Source: Streptococcus parasuis
GTDB lineage: Bacteria; Bacillota; Bacilli; Lactobacillales; Streptococcaceae
Reading direction: 5' to 3'
Assembly (NCBI RefSeq): GCF_021654455.1
Contig: NZ_AP024276.1
Location: 2,108,001 to 2,172,000 of the forward strand
DNA length: 64,000 bases
Shown here one piece after another: positions 53,317 through 63,757 of this stretch. A program made the position numbers and the translations under genes. The notes beneath the pieces were generated by a model. The model was not told the origin of the DNA and did not search any database. It worked only from the letters and a program-made list of their open reading frames with translations. How positions within the stretch are numbered: position 1 is the stretch's first letter; each line of letters starts with the position of its first letter.

Positions 53317-54672
53317 CTATCCATCCTCTCTCTTGGAAATACTTGCAAATTTATTATATTCTTTTTGGAACATTAGTTCCACAGTACCACGCGCACCGGA
53401 ACGGTTTTTTTCTATGATAACTTCAACCGTATTGTTTGGAATGCCGCCATCTTCTTGCTCTCCGCGTTCATAATAATCATCACGATACAAGAAGGCAACG
53501 ATATCCGCATCCTGCTCAATAGACCCTGACTCACGGATATCAGACAAGACAGGACGTTTATCTTGACGTTGCTCCACACCACGAGATAACTGACTGAGGG
53601 CAATAACTGGAACTTTTAATTCCTTGGCTAGAATTTTCAATTGTCGAGAAATCTCTGAAACTTCTTGTTGACGGTTTTCTCGACCGGTTCCTGTAATCAA
53701 TTGGAGATAGTCAATCAAAATCAAACCTAAATTCCCTGTCTCCTGCGCCAATTTACGAGAACGCGAGCGAATTTCGGTAATCTTGATACCTGGAGTATCA
53801 TCAATATAGATACTTGCTCGAGCCAAATTAGCTTGAGCCACCATGTACTTGTTCCATTCCTCTTGCGTTAGGTGACCCGTACGAATAGCCCTCGAATTGA
53901 TAACTCCCTCAGAAGCGAGCATACGGTCAACCAAGCTTTCTGCACCCATCTCCAAAGAGAAGATAGCAACTGTCAAGCCCAGTTTTGTACCGATATTTTG
54001 TGCAATATTGAGAGCAAATGCCGTCTTACCAACCGCAGGACGAGCCGCAAGAATAATCAACTCTTCCTCATGCAAACCCGTTGTCATGGCATCGAGGGCA
54101 GGATAGCCAGTCGCGATACCTGTAATATCGGATGTCTGTTTGGCGCGTGTTTCTAAGTTATCAAAGTTGATATTTAGAACGTCGTCAATTCTCTTAAAGC
54201 CACTCCGACTTGCTCCCTCACTGACATCAATTAAAGCTTTTTCAGCATTAGCAATAATGTCATCTGAGCCATCTGCTCCTTCATAGGCTTGATTGACTGC
54301 ATCCGTCAAACGGGCAATCAACTTGCGAAGATTCGATTTCTCCGCAACAATCTTGGCATAGAATTCCGCATTGGCTGCTGTCGGTACAGAACTGATGACT
54401 TCCGCCAAATAAGCCAAGCCACCAATATTTTCCAAATCACCATGGTTGACAAGATAGTTGCGCATGGTTGTCGCATCAATTGCCTCATTCCTGTCAGAAA
54501 GGGCAATCATCGCTTTAAAAATTAACTTGTGGGCATGTTTGAAAAAGTCTTCCGTCTCAATATACTCGCGGACAAAAACAAGCTTTCCTTCATCAAGAAA
54601 AATCGCGCCTAAAACGGACTGCTCCGCTAAAATATCCTGAGGTTGTACTCGTAATTCTTCTAACTCTGCCAA
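53317..54672 (-). CDS. dnaB: Replicative DNA helicase
   Basis: A 451-residue DnaB-type helicase (called dnaC in Bacillus). N-terminal primase-binding domain (DILAEQSVLGAIFL), Walker A in ILAARPAVGKTAFALN, Walker B in LGLILIDYLQLI and the arginine-finger region SQLSRGVEQRQDKRPVLSD. Unwinds DNA at the fork as a hexamer. The gene order gdpP-rplI-dnaB is standard in Firmicutes. Confidence 0.97.
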   Translation of the reverse strand: MAELEELRVQPQDILAEQSVLGAIFLDEGKLVFVREYIETEDFFKHAHKLIFKAMIALSDRNEAIDATTMRNYLVNHGDLENIGGLAYLAEVISSVPTAANAEFYAKIVAEKSNLRKLIARLTDAVNQAYEGADGSDDIIANAEKALIDVSEGASRSGFKRIDDVLNINFDNLETRAKQTSDITGIATGYPALDAMTTGLHEEELIILAARPAVGKTAFALNIAQNIGTKLGLTVAIFSLEMGAESLVDRMLASEGVINSRAIRTGHLTQEEWNKYMVAQANLARASIYIDDTPGIKITEIRSRSRKLAQETGNLGLILIDYLQLITGTGRENRQQEVSEISRQLKILAKELKVPVIALSQLSRGVEQRQDKRPVLSDIRESGSIEQDADIVAFLYRDDYYERGEQEDGGIPNNTVEVIIEKNRSGARGTVELMFQKEYNKFASISKREDG

Positions 54673-54703
54673 GACCTCACCTCCTCACTGGCTAAGTAGT
54701 GTC

Positions 54704-55156
54704 CTAGGCTTCTTTGATGCTCAATTGAATAAGACCTATTACATCTTGATAAATTTTAACAGGAACTTCAATCAAACCAATCGCACGAATAGGGTGATCT
54801 AATTGAATATGACGTTTGTCAATCTTGATTCCAAATTGTTTATCCAATTCTTCTGCAATCTTCTTGCTTGTAATAGAACCAAATGTACGTCCATCTGGAC
54901 CAACTTTTTCAACAAAGGTCACCAAGGTCGTTTCTTCAGCCAATTTAGCTTTAATACTTTCAGCCTCTGCCATCATCTCCGCATGAGCTTTTTCTTTTGA
55001 TTTTTCTTGGCCACGAAGTGCGCTAATTGCTTGATTTGTAGCTTCTTTTGCCAAGTTTTTTTTGATCAAGAAATTTTGAGCATAACCCGTTGGAACTTCC
55101 TTGATTTCGCCCTTTTTTCCTTGTCCTTTAACATCTGCTAAAAAGATTACTTTCAT
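54704..55156 (-). CDS. rplI: 50S ribosomal protein L9
   Basis: A 150-residue L9 with the conserved start [20 protein letters not shown] and [13 protein letters not shown], a central helix and the C-terminal domain ([14 protein letters not shown]). It lies 11 bases after gdpP and 31 before dnaB, so all three form one operon. Confidence 0.98.
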   Translation of the reverse strand: MKVIFLADVKGQGKKGEIKEVPTGYAQNFLIKKNLAKEATNQAISALRGQEKSKEKAHAEMMAEAESIKAKLAEETTLVTFVEKVGPDGRTFGSITSKKIAEELDKQFGIKIDKRHIQLDHPIRAIGLIEVPVKIYQDVIGLIQLSIKEA

Positions 55157-55167
55157 CTTCTAACTCC

Positions 55168-57129
55168 TTAACTGTCTTTTATTTCTTCCCGTACTATCGT
55201 AGTGAGTGTTTCACAAACCTCTTCTATCGTTTGATCATACACTTGGGCAGCAGCTAAATTAAAGTGACCGCCTCCGCCCATTTCTTCCATAATCCGTTGA
55301 ACATTGACTTTGCTGTGACTTCTCGCAGAAATTGCCACATATCCTTTGATATTTTTTGTGAGTACAAATACTGCTTCAATCCCTGCCATATCTAAAATAG
55401 TATTGGCTGCTTTACTTGGGATTATATTGTCATAGTCTTTCGTCTCATCAGCACAAACAATAACCACATGTGGTTCAACTTTTTGCCCTCGTAAAATTAA
55501 CTCATTAATCTGACGATATTCTTCAAAGTCTGTCGCAGAAATTTGTTGAATTTCCAAACTATCACTGCCACGTGTACGTAAATAACTAGCTACGTCAAAT
55601 GTACGACTGGTCACGCGTGACGTGAAATTCTTGGTATCCAGCATAATACCCGCCATCAAAAGGCTTGATTGAAGTCTATTTAACTTATGGTGTTTATCAT
55701 TCTGGAACTGAATGAGCTCCGTTACCAACTCACTTGCAGAGCTTGCTCCACTTTCGATATAGGTCAGAATCGCATTATCTGGAAAATCCGTATCCCTACG
55801 ATGGTGATCCACAACAACCACTTGATTAAACTTCTCAAATAGTTTTTGTGACAAGGTCAATCCAATTTTAGAATGGTCTACCATAATGAGTAAGGACTCA
55901 TAAGTGACTAATTTTAGTGCTTCATCAATCGTGAATAAATTAGAGCAATTTTCTTCCGACAATTTCTTCACAGCACGTTCAATATCTGGTGCCATTTCAT
56001 CTGGATTATACACGGTATAGGCATTATTCATAATATTTTGTGCAAAATATTGCATCCCTACTGCTGATCCGAGTGCATCCATGTCTAAATTACGATGTCC
56101 TACAACAAAAACGGCATCAACTGATTTCAGTTTGTCGGATACAGCCGTCATCATGGCCCGTGTCCGTGTTCGTGTTCGTTTGACTGACGAAGCTGAACCG
56201 CCTCCAAAGAACAGCGGCTGCTTGCTTTCATCATTTTCCTTGACAACAACTTGGTCGCCACCACGAACTTCAGCCATATTTAAATTTTGAAGTGCTGCTT
56301 GTCCTATTTGATGGTGATTCTCATTACCAAAAGCAATCCCCATACTTAAAGTCAAACCCAACTCCAATTTTTTTGCTTCTTCTCGGAACTTATCAATAAC
56401 TGAGAATTTATTCTCAATCAATTTCTCTAGAACTGCATAATCTGTAAAGAAATAAAATCGATCCATTGTTCCACGGCGGTAATAAATACCGTACTCGTGG
56501 CAAAAATCTGAAACAAATTGAGCTAAGAATGAATTTACTTGGCTAATCTGTGAGTCGGTCACTGAATTTTCTAACTCATCATAGTTGTCAACAGAAATAA
56601 TGCCAATAACCGGTCTGCTGCCAATTAAGCTATTTGTTGCTGTGTATTCTGTGGACGCATCAAAAAAATAGAACAATCCTTGATCAAAGTCAACATTTAC
56701 AGTGTACCTTTTGCCTGAAAAATTTGCATAGGTCCGCTCTTCATCCAATCCCACATCAATGATTTCTCGGAGTTTTTTTTCATCAAACTCCCCATTTTCT
56801 TTTGCAAATATTAGTTCTGCAAATGGATTAAACCATTCAACCTGATTGCTGTCAGTTTTTACTTTAATAACACCGATTGGCATTTTATCTAACAGCTTCA
56901 TTAATCCAGAATTTGCCTGAGTATTTAAATACTCAATCTGCTCCAACTCACTAAATTCATATGAATACTTCTGGTATACAAATAAAGATACGAGTAAGAC
57001 GAGACTTAAGAAGAGTGCAAAAACCGTAACGATGCCCATTGGAAACATTCGATGGAGAACTGCAACCAAACCAAATAATATCACACCTATCATGACAAAA
57101 TGAATTGTCGAAAAACGAAACTTTTTCAT
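55168..57129 (-). CDS. gdpP: Cyclic-di-AMP phosphodiesterase GdpP
   Basis: A 653-residue membrane phosphodiesterase. Of two adjacent ATGs the second (57129) is at a better distance (six bases) from GAGG. Two membrane helices (about 9-50), a PAS-like domain, a degenerate GGDEF domain and a DHH-DHHA1 catalytic part: GHRNLDMDALGSAVG, MVDHS, VVDHHRRDTDFP and GGGGHFNLAAAQ. It breaks down c-di-AMP, affecting potassium balance, wall stress and beta-lactam tolerance. Head of the gdpP-rplI-dnaB-veg run. Confidence 0.97.
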   Translation of the reverse strand: MKKFRFSTIHFVMIGVILFGLVAVLHRMFPMGIVTVFALFLSLVLLVSLFVYQKYSYEFSELEQIEYLNTQANSGLMKLLDKMPIGVIKVKTDSNQVEWFNPFAELIFAKENGEFDEKKLREIIDVGLDEERTYANFSGKRYTVNVDFDQGLFYFFDASTEYTATNSLIGSRPVIGIISVDNYDELENSVTDSQISQVNSFLAQFVSDFCHEYGIYYRRGTMDRFYFFTDYAVLEKLIENKFSVIDKFREEAKKLELGLTLSMGIAFGNENHHQIGQAALQNLNMAEVRGGDQVVVKENDESKQPLFFGGGSASSVKRTRTRTRAMMTAVSDKLKSVDAVFVVGHRNLDMDALGSAVGMQYFAQNIMNNAYTVYNPDEMAPDIERAVKKLSEENCSNLFTIDEALKLVTYESLLIMVDHSKIGLTLSQKLFEKFNQVVVVDHHRRDTDFPDNAILTYIESGASSASELVTELIQFQNDKHHKLNRLQSSLLMAGIMLDTKNFTSRVTSRTFDVASYLRTRGSDSLEIQQISATDFEEYRQINELILRGQKVEPHVVIVCADETKDYDNIIPSKAANTILDMAGIEAVFVLTKNIKGYVAISARSHSKVNVQRIMEEMGGGGHFNLAAAQVYDQTIEEVCETLTTIVREEIKDS

Positions 57130-57202
57130 CATTAACCTCTGCCTGCCATTTTACCATAAAATGCAAGAAAATTCTAGTTTTGGTACCACCTGCTTAAAAG
57201 AA

Positions 57203-57228
57203 AAAGATAAGCACTAAAGGCTATCTTT
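57203..57228 (-). terminator. Terminator of mnmG
   Basis: AAAGATA and TATCTTT arms around the mnmG stop, followed by T-rich sequence on the minus strand. Confidence 0.6.
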
Positions 57229-59130
57229 CTTCTTATTTTTCGCAATAGAGCGACTGCGTCCTTCTAAATATACCATTAGGATGGAAATATCTGCGGGATT
57301 GACGCCTGAAATCCGACTTGCCTGTCCAATTGTTTCTGGGGAAATCAGCTTAAATTTTTGACGAGCCTCGGTTGCAATCGAATCAATATCATCCCAGTCT
57401 ATATCTGCTGGAATTCGTTTTTCTTCCATGCGTTTCATCTTATCAACTTGATCCATGGCCTTAGCAATGTATCCCTCATACTTGACTTCCGTTTCAATCA
57501 ACTCAATTGTTTTTGCATCTAAGTCCTCTGCCGCAGGGCCAATAAATGCAACAACATCAGCATACGTTACATCAGGTCGACGCATAAATTCCTTTGCAGT
57601 CAGTGCATCAGTTAAAGGTTTAAAGCCCATTGCAACAACTTTTTCATTGGTTTCTTTGATTGGCTTGAGTTTGATAGACTCTAAACGTTTCATTTCGTTA
57701 TCAAATTGATTTTTGTGGATTTGGAAGACCTGCCAGCGTTCATCGTCTACCAGTCCAACCTGACGACCAATTTCTGTCAAGCGCATATCGGCATTATCAT
57801 GACGCAAAATCAAGCGGTATTCAGCCCGACTGGTCAAGAGACGATAAGGCTCAACAGTACCCTTAGTCACTAGGTCATCAATCATGACCCCAATATAGCC
57901 ATCGCTTCGTTTCAAAATCAATTCTGGTTTATCCTGTACCTTGAGGGCCGCATTAATACCAGCAATAATCCCTTGGCCTGCTGCCTCTTCGTAGCCTGAT
58001 GTTCCGTTTGTTTGTCCTGCTGTAAAAAGCCCTGAAATCTTTTTGGTTTCCAATGTAGCGCGCAACTGATGAGGCATAACCATGTCATACTCAATTGCAT
58101 AACCTGTTCGCATCATTTGAGCATTTTCCAATCCTTTGATTGAATGAACCAACTCTCTTTGAACATCCTCAGGTAAACTAGTCGACAACCCTTGGACATA
58201 AATTTCATCTGTGTGACGACCTTCTGGCTCTAAGAAAAGCTGGTGGCGTTCCTTGTCGGCAAAACGTACAATCTTGTCCTCGATAGATGGACAATAACGT
58301 GGACCAATCCCCTTGACAATACCTGAAAACATGGGTGCTCGGTGAAGATTACTGTTGATAATCTCATGGCTGGTCGCATTGGTATAGGTCAACCAACAAG
58401 GAATTTGGTCTTGTAAGTAATCCTCATCCTTTGACAAGAATGAAAAGTGGTTTGGTTTTTCATCACCTGGTTGAATTTCTGTCTCCTCGTAGTTTATAGT
58501 ACGAGCATTCACACGTGGTGGTGTCCCTGTCTTGAAACGACCAATTTCAAGTCCCAATTCTTTCAGATTATCCGCCAGCGTGATAGAAGCTAGGCTATTG
58601 TTAGGACCTGACGAATACTTGAGATCTCCAATGATGATTTCACCACGTAGGGCAGTACCAGTCGTTACCACGACTGCTGTTGCTGAATATTTCTGATTAG
58701 TAGCAGTACGAACACCTACAACCTTACCATCTTCGACCAAAATCTCATCAATCATGGTTTGACGCAGGGTCAAATTTTCTTGACGCTCCACCGTCCGCTT
58801 CATTTCCGCTGCATATTCTGCTTTATCAGCCTGAGCCCGTAAAGCACGAACAGCTGGTCCCTTTCCGGTATTGAGCATTTTCATCTGAATATAGGTTTTG
58901 TCAATGTTTCGGCCCATTTCACCACCCAAGGCATCAATTTCCCTTACCACAATCCCCTTGGCAGAGCCACCAATAGATGGATTGCAGGGCATAAATGCCA
59001 CCATATCCAAGTTAATCGTCGCAAGCAAGGTCTTACAACCCATCCGACTAGCTGCCAAGCCCGCTTCTACACCAGCATGCCCCGCTCCAATTACGATGAC
59101 ATCATAGTTTTCTGTAAATGTGTGTGTCAT
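57214..59130 (-). CDS. mnmG: tRNA uridine 5-carboxymethylaminomethyl modification protein
   Basis: A 638-residue MnmG (GidA). FAD motif [21 protein letters not shown], then the conserved [12 protein letters not shown] and the C-terminal [11 protein letters not shown] region. With MnmE it modifies U34 of some tRNAs. It starts two bases after the NUDIX gene, so the two are coupled. Confidence 0.97.
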   Translation of the reverse strand: MTHTFTENYDVIVIGAGHAGVEAGLAASRMGCKTLLATINLDMVAFMPCNPSIGGSAKGIVVREIDALGGEMGRNIDKTYIQMKMLNTGKGPAVRALRAQADKAEYAAEMKRTVERQENLTLRQTMIDEILVEDGKVVGVRTATNQKYSATAVVVTTGTALRGEIIIGDLKYSSGPNNSLASITLADNLKELGLEIGRFKTGTPPRVNARTINYEETEIQPGDEKPNHFSFLSKDEDYLQDQIPCWLTYTNATSHEIINSNLHRAPMFSGIVKGIGPRYCPSIEDKIVRFADKERHQLFLEPEGRHTDEIYVQGLSTSLPEDVQRELVHSIKGLENAQMMRTGYAIEYDMVMPHQLRATLETKKISGLFTAGQTNGTSGYEEAAGQGIIAGINAALKVQDKPELILKRSDGYIGVMIDDLVTKGTVEPYRLLTSRAEYRLILRHDNADMRLTEIGRQVGLVDDERWQVFQIHKNQFDNEMKRLESIKLKPIKETNEKVVAMGFKPLTDALTAKEFMRRPDVTYADVVAFIGPAAEDLDAKTIELIETEVKYEGYIAKAMDQVDKMKRMEEKRIPADIDWDDIDSIATEARQKFKLISPETIGQASRISGVNPADISILMVYLEGRSRSIAKNKKKDSL

Positions 59131-59132
59131 AT

Positions 59133-59588
59133 TTATTTCTCCTTTACATTCATGATATGTTCGACTTGTCCATCCCAGTTTGGCAATTCTCGAGCCAGAA
59201 AAGCTGGTACAACATCTAGGTTTACAAGGCTGTCAATTTCAATCCATTCACAAGGTTGCTTCAACTTCGCTTCTATCATTTCATCAGGTAGTGTCCCTAT
59301 AGGATCAACGATGAAATGGAACTCTATATTGTGAAAAGCTATGCCCCCGTGTATAAATTGATTTTCAACGACAAAAGCCAGTTGGTTGACACGACTGTCA
59401 ACCCCTAATTCTTCTTTGACTTCTCGAACAACCGCATCTTGCGCAGTTTCGTTGACTGCAATCGCACCGCCGATGGTATAGTAACACCCCTTAGCGTCCT
59501 TGGTGAGAAATATTTTCCCATCTTTTATTATCAATGCAGAGGCACGGACACCGAAAATTTGATTGTCAACTCTGGTTCTGAAATCCAT
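59133..59588 (-). CDS. NUDIX hydrolase
   Basis: A 151-residue NUDIX protein; the ATG at 59588 follows GGGGAG at five bases, and the frame to 59720 is not used. The NUDIX box is [24 protein letters not shown], with the second Gly replaced as often seen. Substrate unknown. Directly upstream of mnmG. Confidence 0.88.
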   Translation of the reverse strand: MDFRTRVDNQIFGVRASALIIKDGKIFLTKDAKGCYYTIGGAIAVNETAQDAVVREVKEELGVDSRVNQLAFVVENQFIHGGIAFHNIEFHFIVDPIGTLPDEMIEAKLKQPCEWIEIDSLVNLDVVPAFLARELPNWDGQVEHIMNVKEK

Positions 59589-59728
59589 CTTCTCTCCCCA
59601 ATCACAAAAAATAGCCAAAACTCTCGAAAATTGCAGGACAAAAAGCCTACAATTCCCATGAGCTTTGACCATCATGATAATTGTTACTCTTATTCTATCA
59701 AAAGATTTGTAGAATTTCAAATCTGGTG

Positions 59729-60055
59729 TTACGTTAACGTTTCAATATATTCTAAGCCCCAAGCCTCAACAGCATCCAGCACCGAACGAAATTTTTCACC
59801 CATTTCAGTCAAGCTGTACTCTACACGAGGGGGGACTTCTGCATAGACCGTGCGACTAATAATGCGATCCTCCTCCAATTGTCTAAGGTGCCTTGTTAAC
59901 ATGGTTTGAGTAATACCTGGAATTAGTCGCTGTAATTCATTGAAGCGTTTCGTTCCTGTACTGAGTTGGTAGATAATCACCAATCCCCACTTACCAGTCA
60001 AGACTTTTTGCGTTGTTGCAAAAGGACAAATACCATATTCACTAACTTTTTTCAA
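59729..60055 (-). CDS. HxlR-family transcriptional regulator
   Basis: A 108-residue winged-helix regulator. Cys10 in GICPF is the conserved N-terminal cysteine used for thiol or aldehyde sensing in many HxlR proteins; LTGKWGLVIIYQLSTGTKRFNEL is the family signature. It is divergent from the SnoaL-like gene and likely represses it and itself. Confidence 0.92.
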   Translation of the reverse strand: MKKVSEYGICPFATTQKVLTGKWGLVIIYQLSTGTKRFNELQRLIPGITQTMLTRHLRQLEEDRIISRTVYAEVPPRVEYSLTEMGEKFRSVLDAVEAWGLEYIETLT

Positions 60056-60082
60056 AAAACTTCTCCTTTATTTATCACAATA

Positions 60083-60148
60083 GTATCACTTTTGATACCA
60101 ACAAATGCAAAAGTACCTACTTGCATAATTGACTACTTCCACTATAAT
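60083..60148. promoter_or_regulatory. HxlR/SnoaL control region with palindrome and promoter
   Basis: A perfect palindrome GTATCACTTTTGATAC (60083-60098) lies between the divergent genes and is a good HxlR operator candidate. For the plus-strand gene, -35 TTGCAT (60121-60126) and -10 TATAAT (60143-60148) have a 16-base spacer. Confidence 0.6.
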
Positions 60149-60180
60149 TGTACTATATCAAAAAAATTGGAGGACATCAA

Positions 60181-60570
60181 ATGTCAACAAACTTGGAAAT
60201 TTTTAATGCCTATAACAATGCTCTCATCGCTGGTGATTTTGCAGCTCTTTTTGAAACTATGGCAGATGACATTATCTGGCATCAACCCGGAAATCATTCA
60301 ACATCTGGTGCTAAAATTGGTAAAGAAGTACTCGGAGCACATCTAGCAACTTTCGCCGAAAAAACAAATGGAACTTTCAAAGTAGTGACAAACTGGGTGT
60401 CAGATAATGATACTCTTGTTGCCGCTAACGTAACATTCCTCGGTACTAGAACAGATGGTGAAGAACTAAACATGAATGGCATCGATCTTTTCCGTATGGA
60501 AGATGGCAAAATCAAGGAAGTTTGGCTCTTCTCAGCCGACCAAAAAGCCGAAGATGCTTTCTGGGGATAA
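60181..60570 (+). CDS. SnoaL/NTF2-like protein
   Basis: A 129-residue protein of the SnoaL-like (NTF2 fold) kind; the ATG at 60181 follows TTGGAGG at seven bases. Typical pattern: FNAYNNALIAGDFAALFETM, DIIWHQPG and DLFRMEDGKIKEVWLF. Small-molecule isomerase/hydrolase fold or binding protein. Pairing with an HxlR regulator suggests response to a reactive electrophile. Confidence 0.88.
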   Translation: MSTNLEIFNAYNNALIAGDFAALFETMADDIIWHQPGNHSTSGAKIGKEVLGAHLATFAEKTNGTFKVVTNWVSDNDTLVAANVTFLGTRTDGEELNMNGIDLFRMEDGKIKEVWLFSADQKAEDAFWG

Positions 60571-60573
60571 GAT

Positions 60574-60604
60574 AAAAAGCTCAGCACGAGAGTGCTAAGC
60601 TTTT
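60574..60604. terminator. Bidirectional terminator between SnoaL gene and mnmA
   Basis: AAAAGCT-AGCAC and GTGCT-AGCTTTT arms with single mismatches; T runs on both strands. Confidence 0.88.
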
Positions 60605-60612
60605 ATTTTTGA

Positions 60613-61749
<1,137 letters not shown>

Positions 61750-61931
61750 TCAATTGTGATACTCAGACTCAATCCGAGTTCAATTTCAACTTAGACTTGA
61801 AGGGTCTAGTTTTATCCAAAACGATTGAAGGTCGATTTGAACAATTTGTATTATATCATATAAGATGGGACATAGATAGAATTTTGATATAAAAGCCCAT
61901 GCATCTAAGCATATTCTCGTAAATGAATTTT

Positions 61932-61940
61932 TGATATAAT
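61932..61940 (+). promoter_or_regulatory. Extended -10 promoter of the serine dehydratase genes
   Basis: TGATATAAT is an extended -10 box (TGN before TATAAT), 27 bases before the sdaAB ATG. No clear -35 is seen, which is common with extended -10 promoters. The rest of the 230-base mnmA-sdaAB spacer shows no gene. Confidence 0.6.
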
Positions 61941-61967
61941 AGAACCAAGAAAAACGTGAGGATTACT

Positions 61968-62639
61968 ATGTCAAATTTAAAATTTCAATCGGTCTTTGAT
62001 ATTATTGGACCAGTCATGATTGGACCTTCTTCCAGTCACACAGCTGGGGCGGTCCGTATCGGCAAGATTGTCTCATCTATCTTTGGAGAGCAACCCACCG
62101 AAGTTGAATTCCAACTCTACAACTCCTTCGCTAAAACATACCGAGGGCATGGTACTGACGTAGCCTTGGTCGCAGGTATTTTAGGTATGGATACAGATGA
62201 TCCACGGATTCCTGACTCTTTAGATATTGCGAGGGAACGTGGTATCAAAGTTTACTGGCGTGTCAACAAAGAGAGTAATACACCCCATCCCAATACAACG
62301 CGAATCATAATAAAAAATGAGAAAAAATCTATTTCTGCAACAGGTGTATCCATTGGAGGAGGAAATATTCAGGTAACGGAACTAAATGGATTTTCTGTCA
62401 ATCTGAATATGAACACCCCAACTATCATTATCGTTCATCAAGATGTCCCAGGCATGATTGCTAAAGTTACTGATATTTTATCTAAATACAATATTAATAT
62501 TGCTCAAATGAATGTCACCCGTGAAAAAGCAGGGGAAAAAGCCATCATGATTATTGAGGTAGACTCCCGCCAGTGTGAACATGCTATCCCAGAAATTGAA
62601 AAAATCCCGCACTTGCACAATATTACCTTCTTTAACTAG
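61968..62639 (+). CDS. sdaAB: L-serine dehydratase, beta subunit
   Basis: A 223-residue subunit; the ATG at 61968 follows GAGG at six bases. N-terminal GPVMIGPSSSHTAGAVRIG is the family signature and the C-terminal third is an ACT domain (TIIIVHQDVPGMIAKVTDIL). With the alpha subunit it converts serine to pyruvate and ammonia through an iron-sulfur cluster. Confidence 0.96.
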   Translation: MSNLKFQSVFDIIGPVMIGPSSSHTAGAVRIGKIVSSIFGEQPTEVEFQLYNSFAKTYRGHGTDVALVAGILGMDTDDPRIPDSLDIARERGIKVYWRVNKESNTPHPNTTRIIIKNEKKSISATGVSIGGGNIQVTELNGFSVNLNMNTPTIIIVHQDVPGMIAKVTDILSKYNINIAQMNVTREKAGEKAIMIIEVDSRQCEHAIPEIEKIPHLHNITFFN

Positions 62640-62651
62640 AAAGAGAGAGCC

Positions 62652-63524
62652 ATGTTTTATACAATTGAAGAATTGGTTTCACAGGCAGAACAGTTTTCTG
62701 GTAGCGTCTCAGAACTAATGATTGCTACTGAAATGGAGCTAACTGGGCGGAACCGAGATGAAATATTGACAATTATGTCAAGAAACTTGACAGTAATGAA
62801 AAATTCCATTATTGATGGCCTCTCCGAAAGTAAATCTGTTTCAGGATTGACAGGTGGGGACGCAGCAAAACTTGACGCATATATAAAAAGTGGAATGACA
62901 CTGTCCGACACCTCCATACTGTCAGTAGCTAGAAATGCCATGGCTGTCAATGAACTAAACGCTAAGATGGGTCTTGTTTGTGCCACTCCGACTGCTGGAT
63001 CCGCTGGATGTTTACCAGCTGTTTTAGGAGTTGCCATTGACAAGTTGAAGTTGACAGAAGAGCAACAACTTGACTTTCTCTTTACGGCTGGTGCCTTTGG
63101 TCTTGTCATTGCCAACAATGCTTCTATTTCTGGAGCAGAGGGTGGGTGTCAAGCTGAAGTTGGTTCAGCTTCTGCTATGTCTGCTGCCGCACTAACACTA
63201 GCTGCGGGCGGGACAGCGTATCAAGCTAGTCAAGCTATCTGCTTTGTTATCAAAAATATGCTTGGTCTCATCTGTGATCCTGTCGCTGGCCTAGTAGAAG
63301 TGCCTTGTGTCAAGAGAAACGCGATGGGCGCTAGCTATGCTATGGTAGCTGCTGATATGGCATTAGCTGGGATTGAATCAAAGATTCCTGCTGATGAGGT
63401 AATAAATGCTATGTATCAAGTAGGTGCTGCTTTACCAACAGCCTTTCGTGAAACAGCCGAAGGCGGGCTTGCTGCTACACCGACTGGTCGCCGACTAGCA
63501 CAGGAAATTTTTGGGGAAGGTTGA
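62652..63524 (+). CDS. sdaAA: L-serine dehydratase, alpha subunit
   Basis: A 290-residue iron-sulfur subunit. Cluster cysteines appear in CATPTAGSAGCLPA, EGGCQAEVGSASAM and LICDPVAGLVEVPCVKRN. Starts 12 bases after sdaAB with GAGAGAG before it. A strong terminator follows at 63628. Confidence 0.96.
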   Translation: MFYTIEELVSQAEQFSGSVSELMIATEMELTGRNRDEILTIMSRNLTVMKNSIIDGLSESKSVSGLTGGDAAKLDAYIKSGMTLSDTSILSVARNAMAVNELNAKMGLVCATPTAGSAGCLPAVLGVAIDKLKLTEEQQLDFLFTAGAFGLVIANNASISGAEGGCQAEVGSASAMSAAALTLAAGGTAYQASQAICFVIKNMLGLICDPVAGLVEVPCVKRNAMGASYAMVAADMALAGIESKIPADEVINAMYQVGAALPTAFRETAEGGLAATPTGRRLAQEIFGEG

Positions 63525-63541
63525 CAGTTTTGTAAACAATA

Positions 63542-63561
63542 AAAGGACCTGACGGTCCTTT
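63542..63561. repeat. Hairpin repeat, copy 1
   Basis: AAAGGACCTGACGGTCCTTT, a perfect 8-base stem with loop TGAC, 17 bases after the sdaAA stop. An identical copy is at 63736-63755. Confidence 0.75.
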
Positions 63562-63627
63562 CAGAACGTAGACAAACTCCTAAAAATATAAAAAATTGAA
63601 GAAGTTTGTAAAAGATAGCAAGTCATT

Positions 63628-63674
63628 AAACTCTTAGAAACATTGATATTTCGGCGTTTCTGAGAGTTTTTTAT
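63628..63674 (+). terminator. Terminator after sdaAA
   Basis: AAACTCTTAGAAAC and GTTTCTGAGAGTTT arms (one G-T pair) and a T run. Confidence 0.85.
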
Positions 63675-63692
63675 TTTCAACATAAAGAAAAA

Positions 63693-63755
63693 AGATTGAA
63701 GAACATTGTCCAAAATGGACTTTTTCTTCAATCTGAAAGGACCTGACGGTCCTTT
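63693..63755. repeat. Long hairpin and second copy of the 20-base hairpin
   Basis: AGATTGAAGAA and TTCTTCAATCT (63693-63734) enclose GTCC..GGAC, forming an extended stem. Right after it is the second exact copy (63736-63755) of the AAAGGACC hairpin. Likely terminator for the minus-strand gene at the edge. Confidence 0.65.
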
Positions 63756-63757
63756 TA

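Noticed and set aside
53897..54156. Plus-strand frames inside dnaB
   Set aside because: Antisense shadows of a clearly coding gene.
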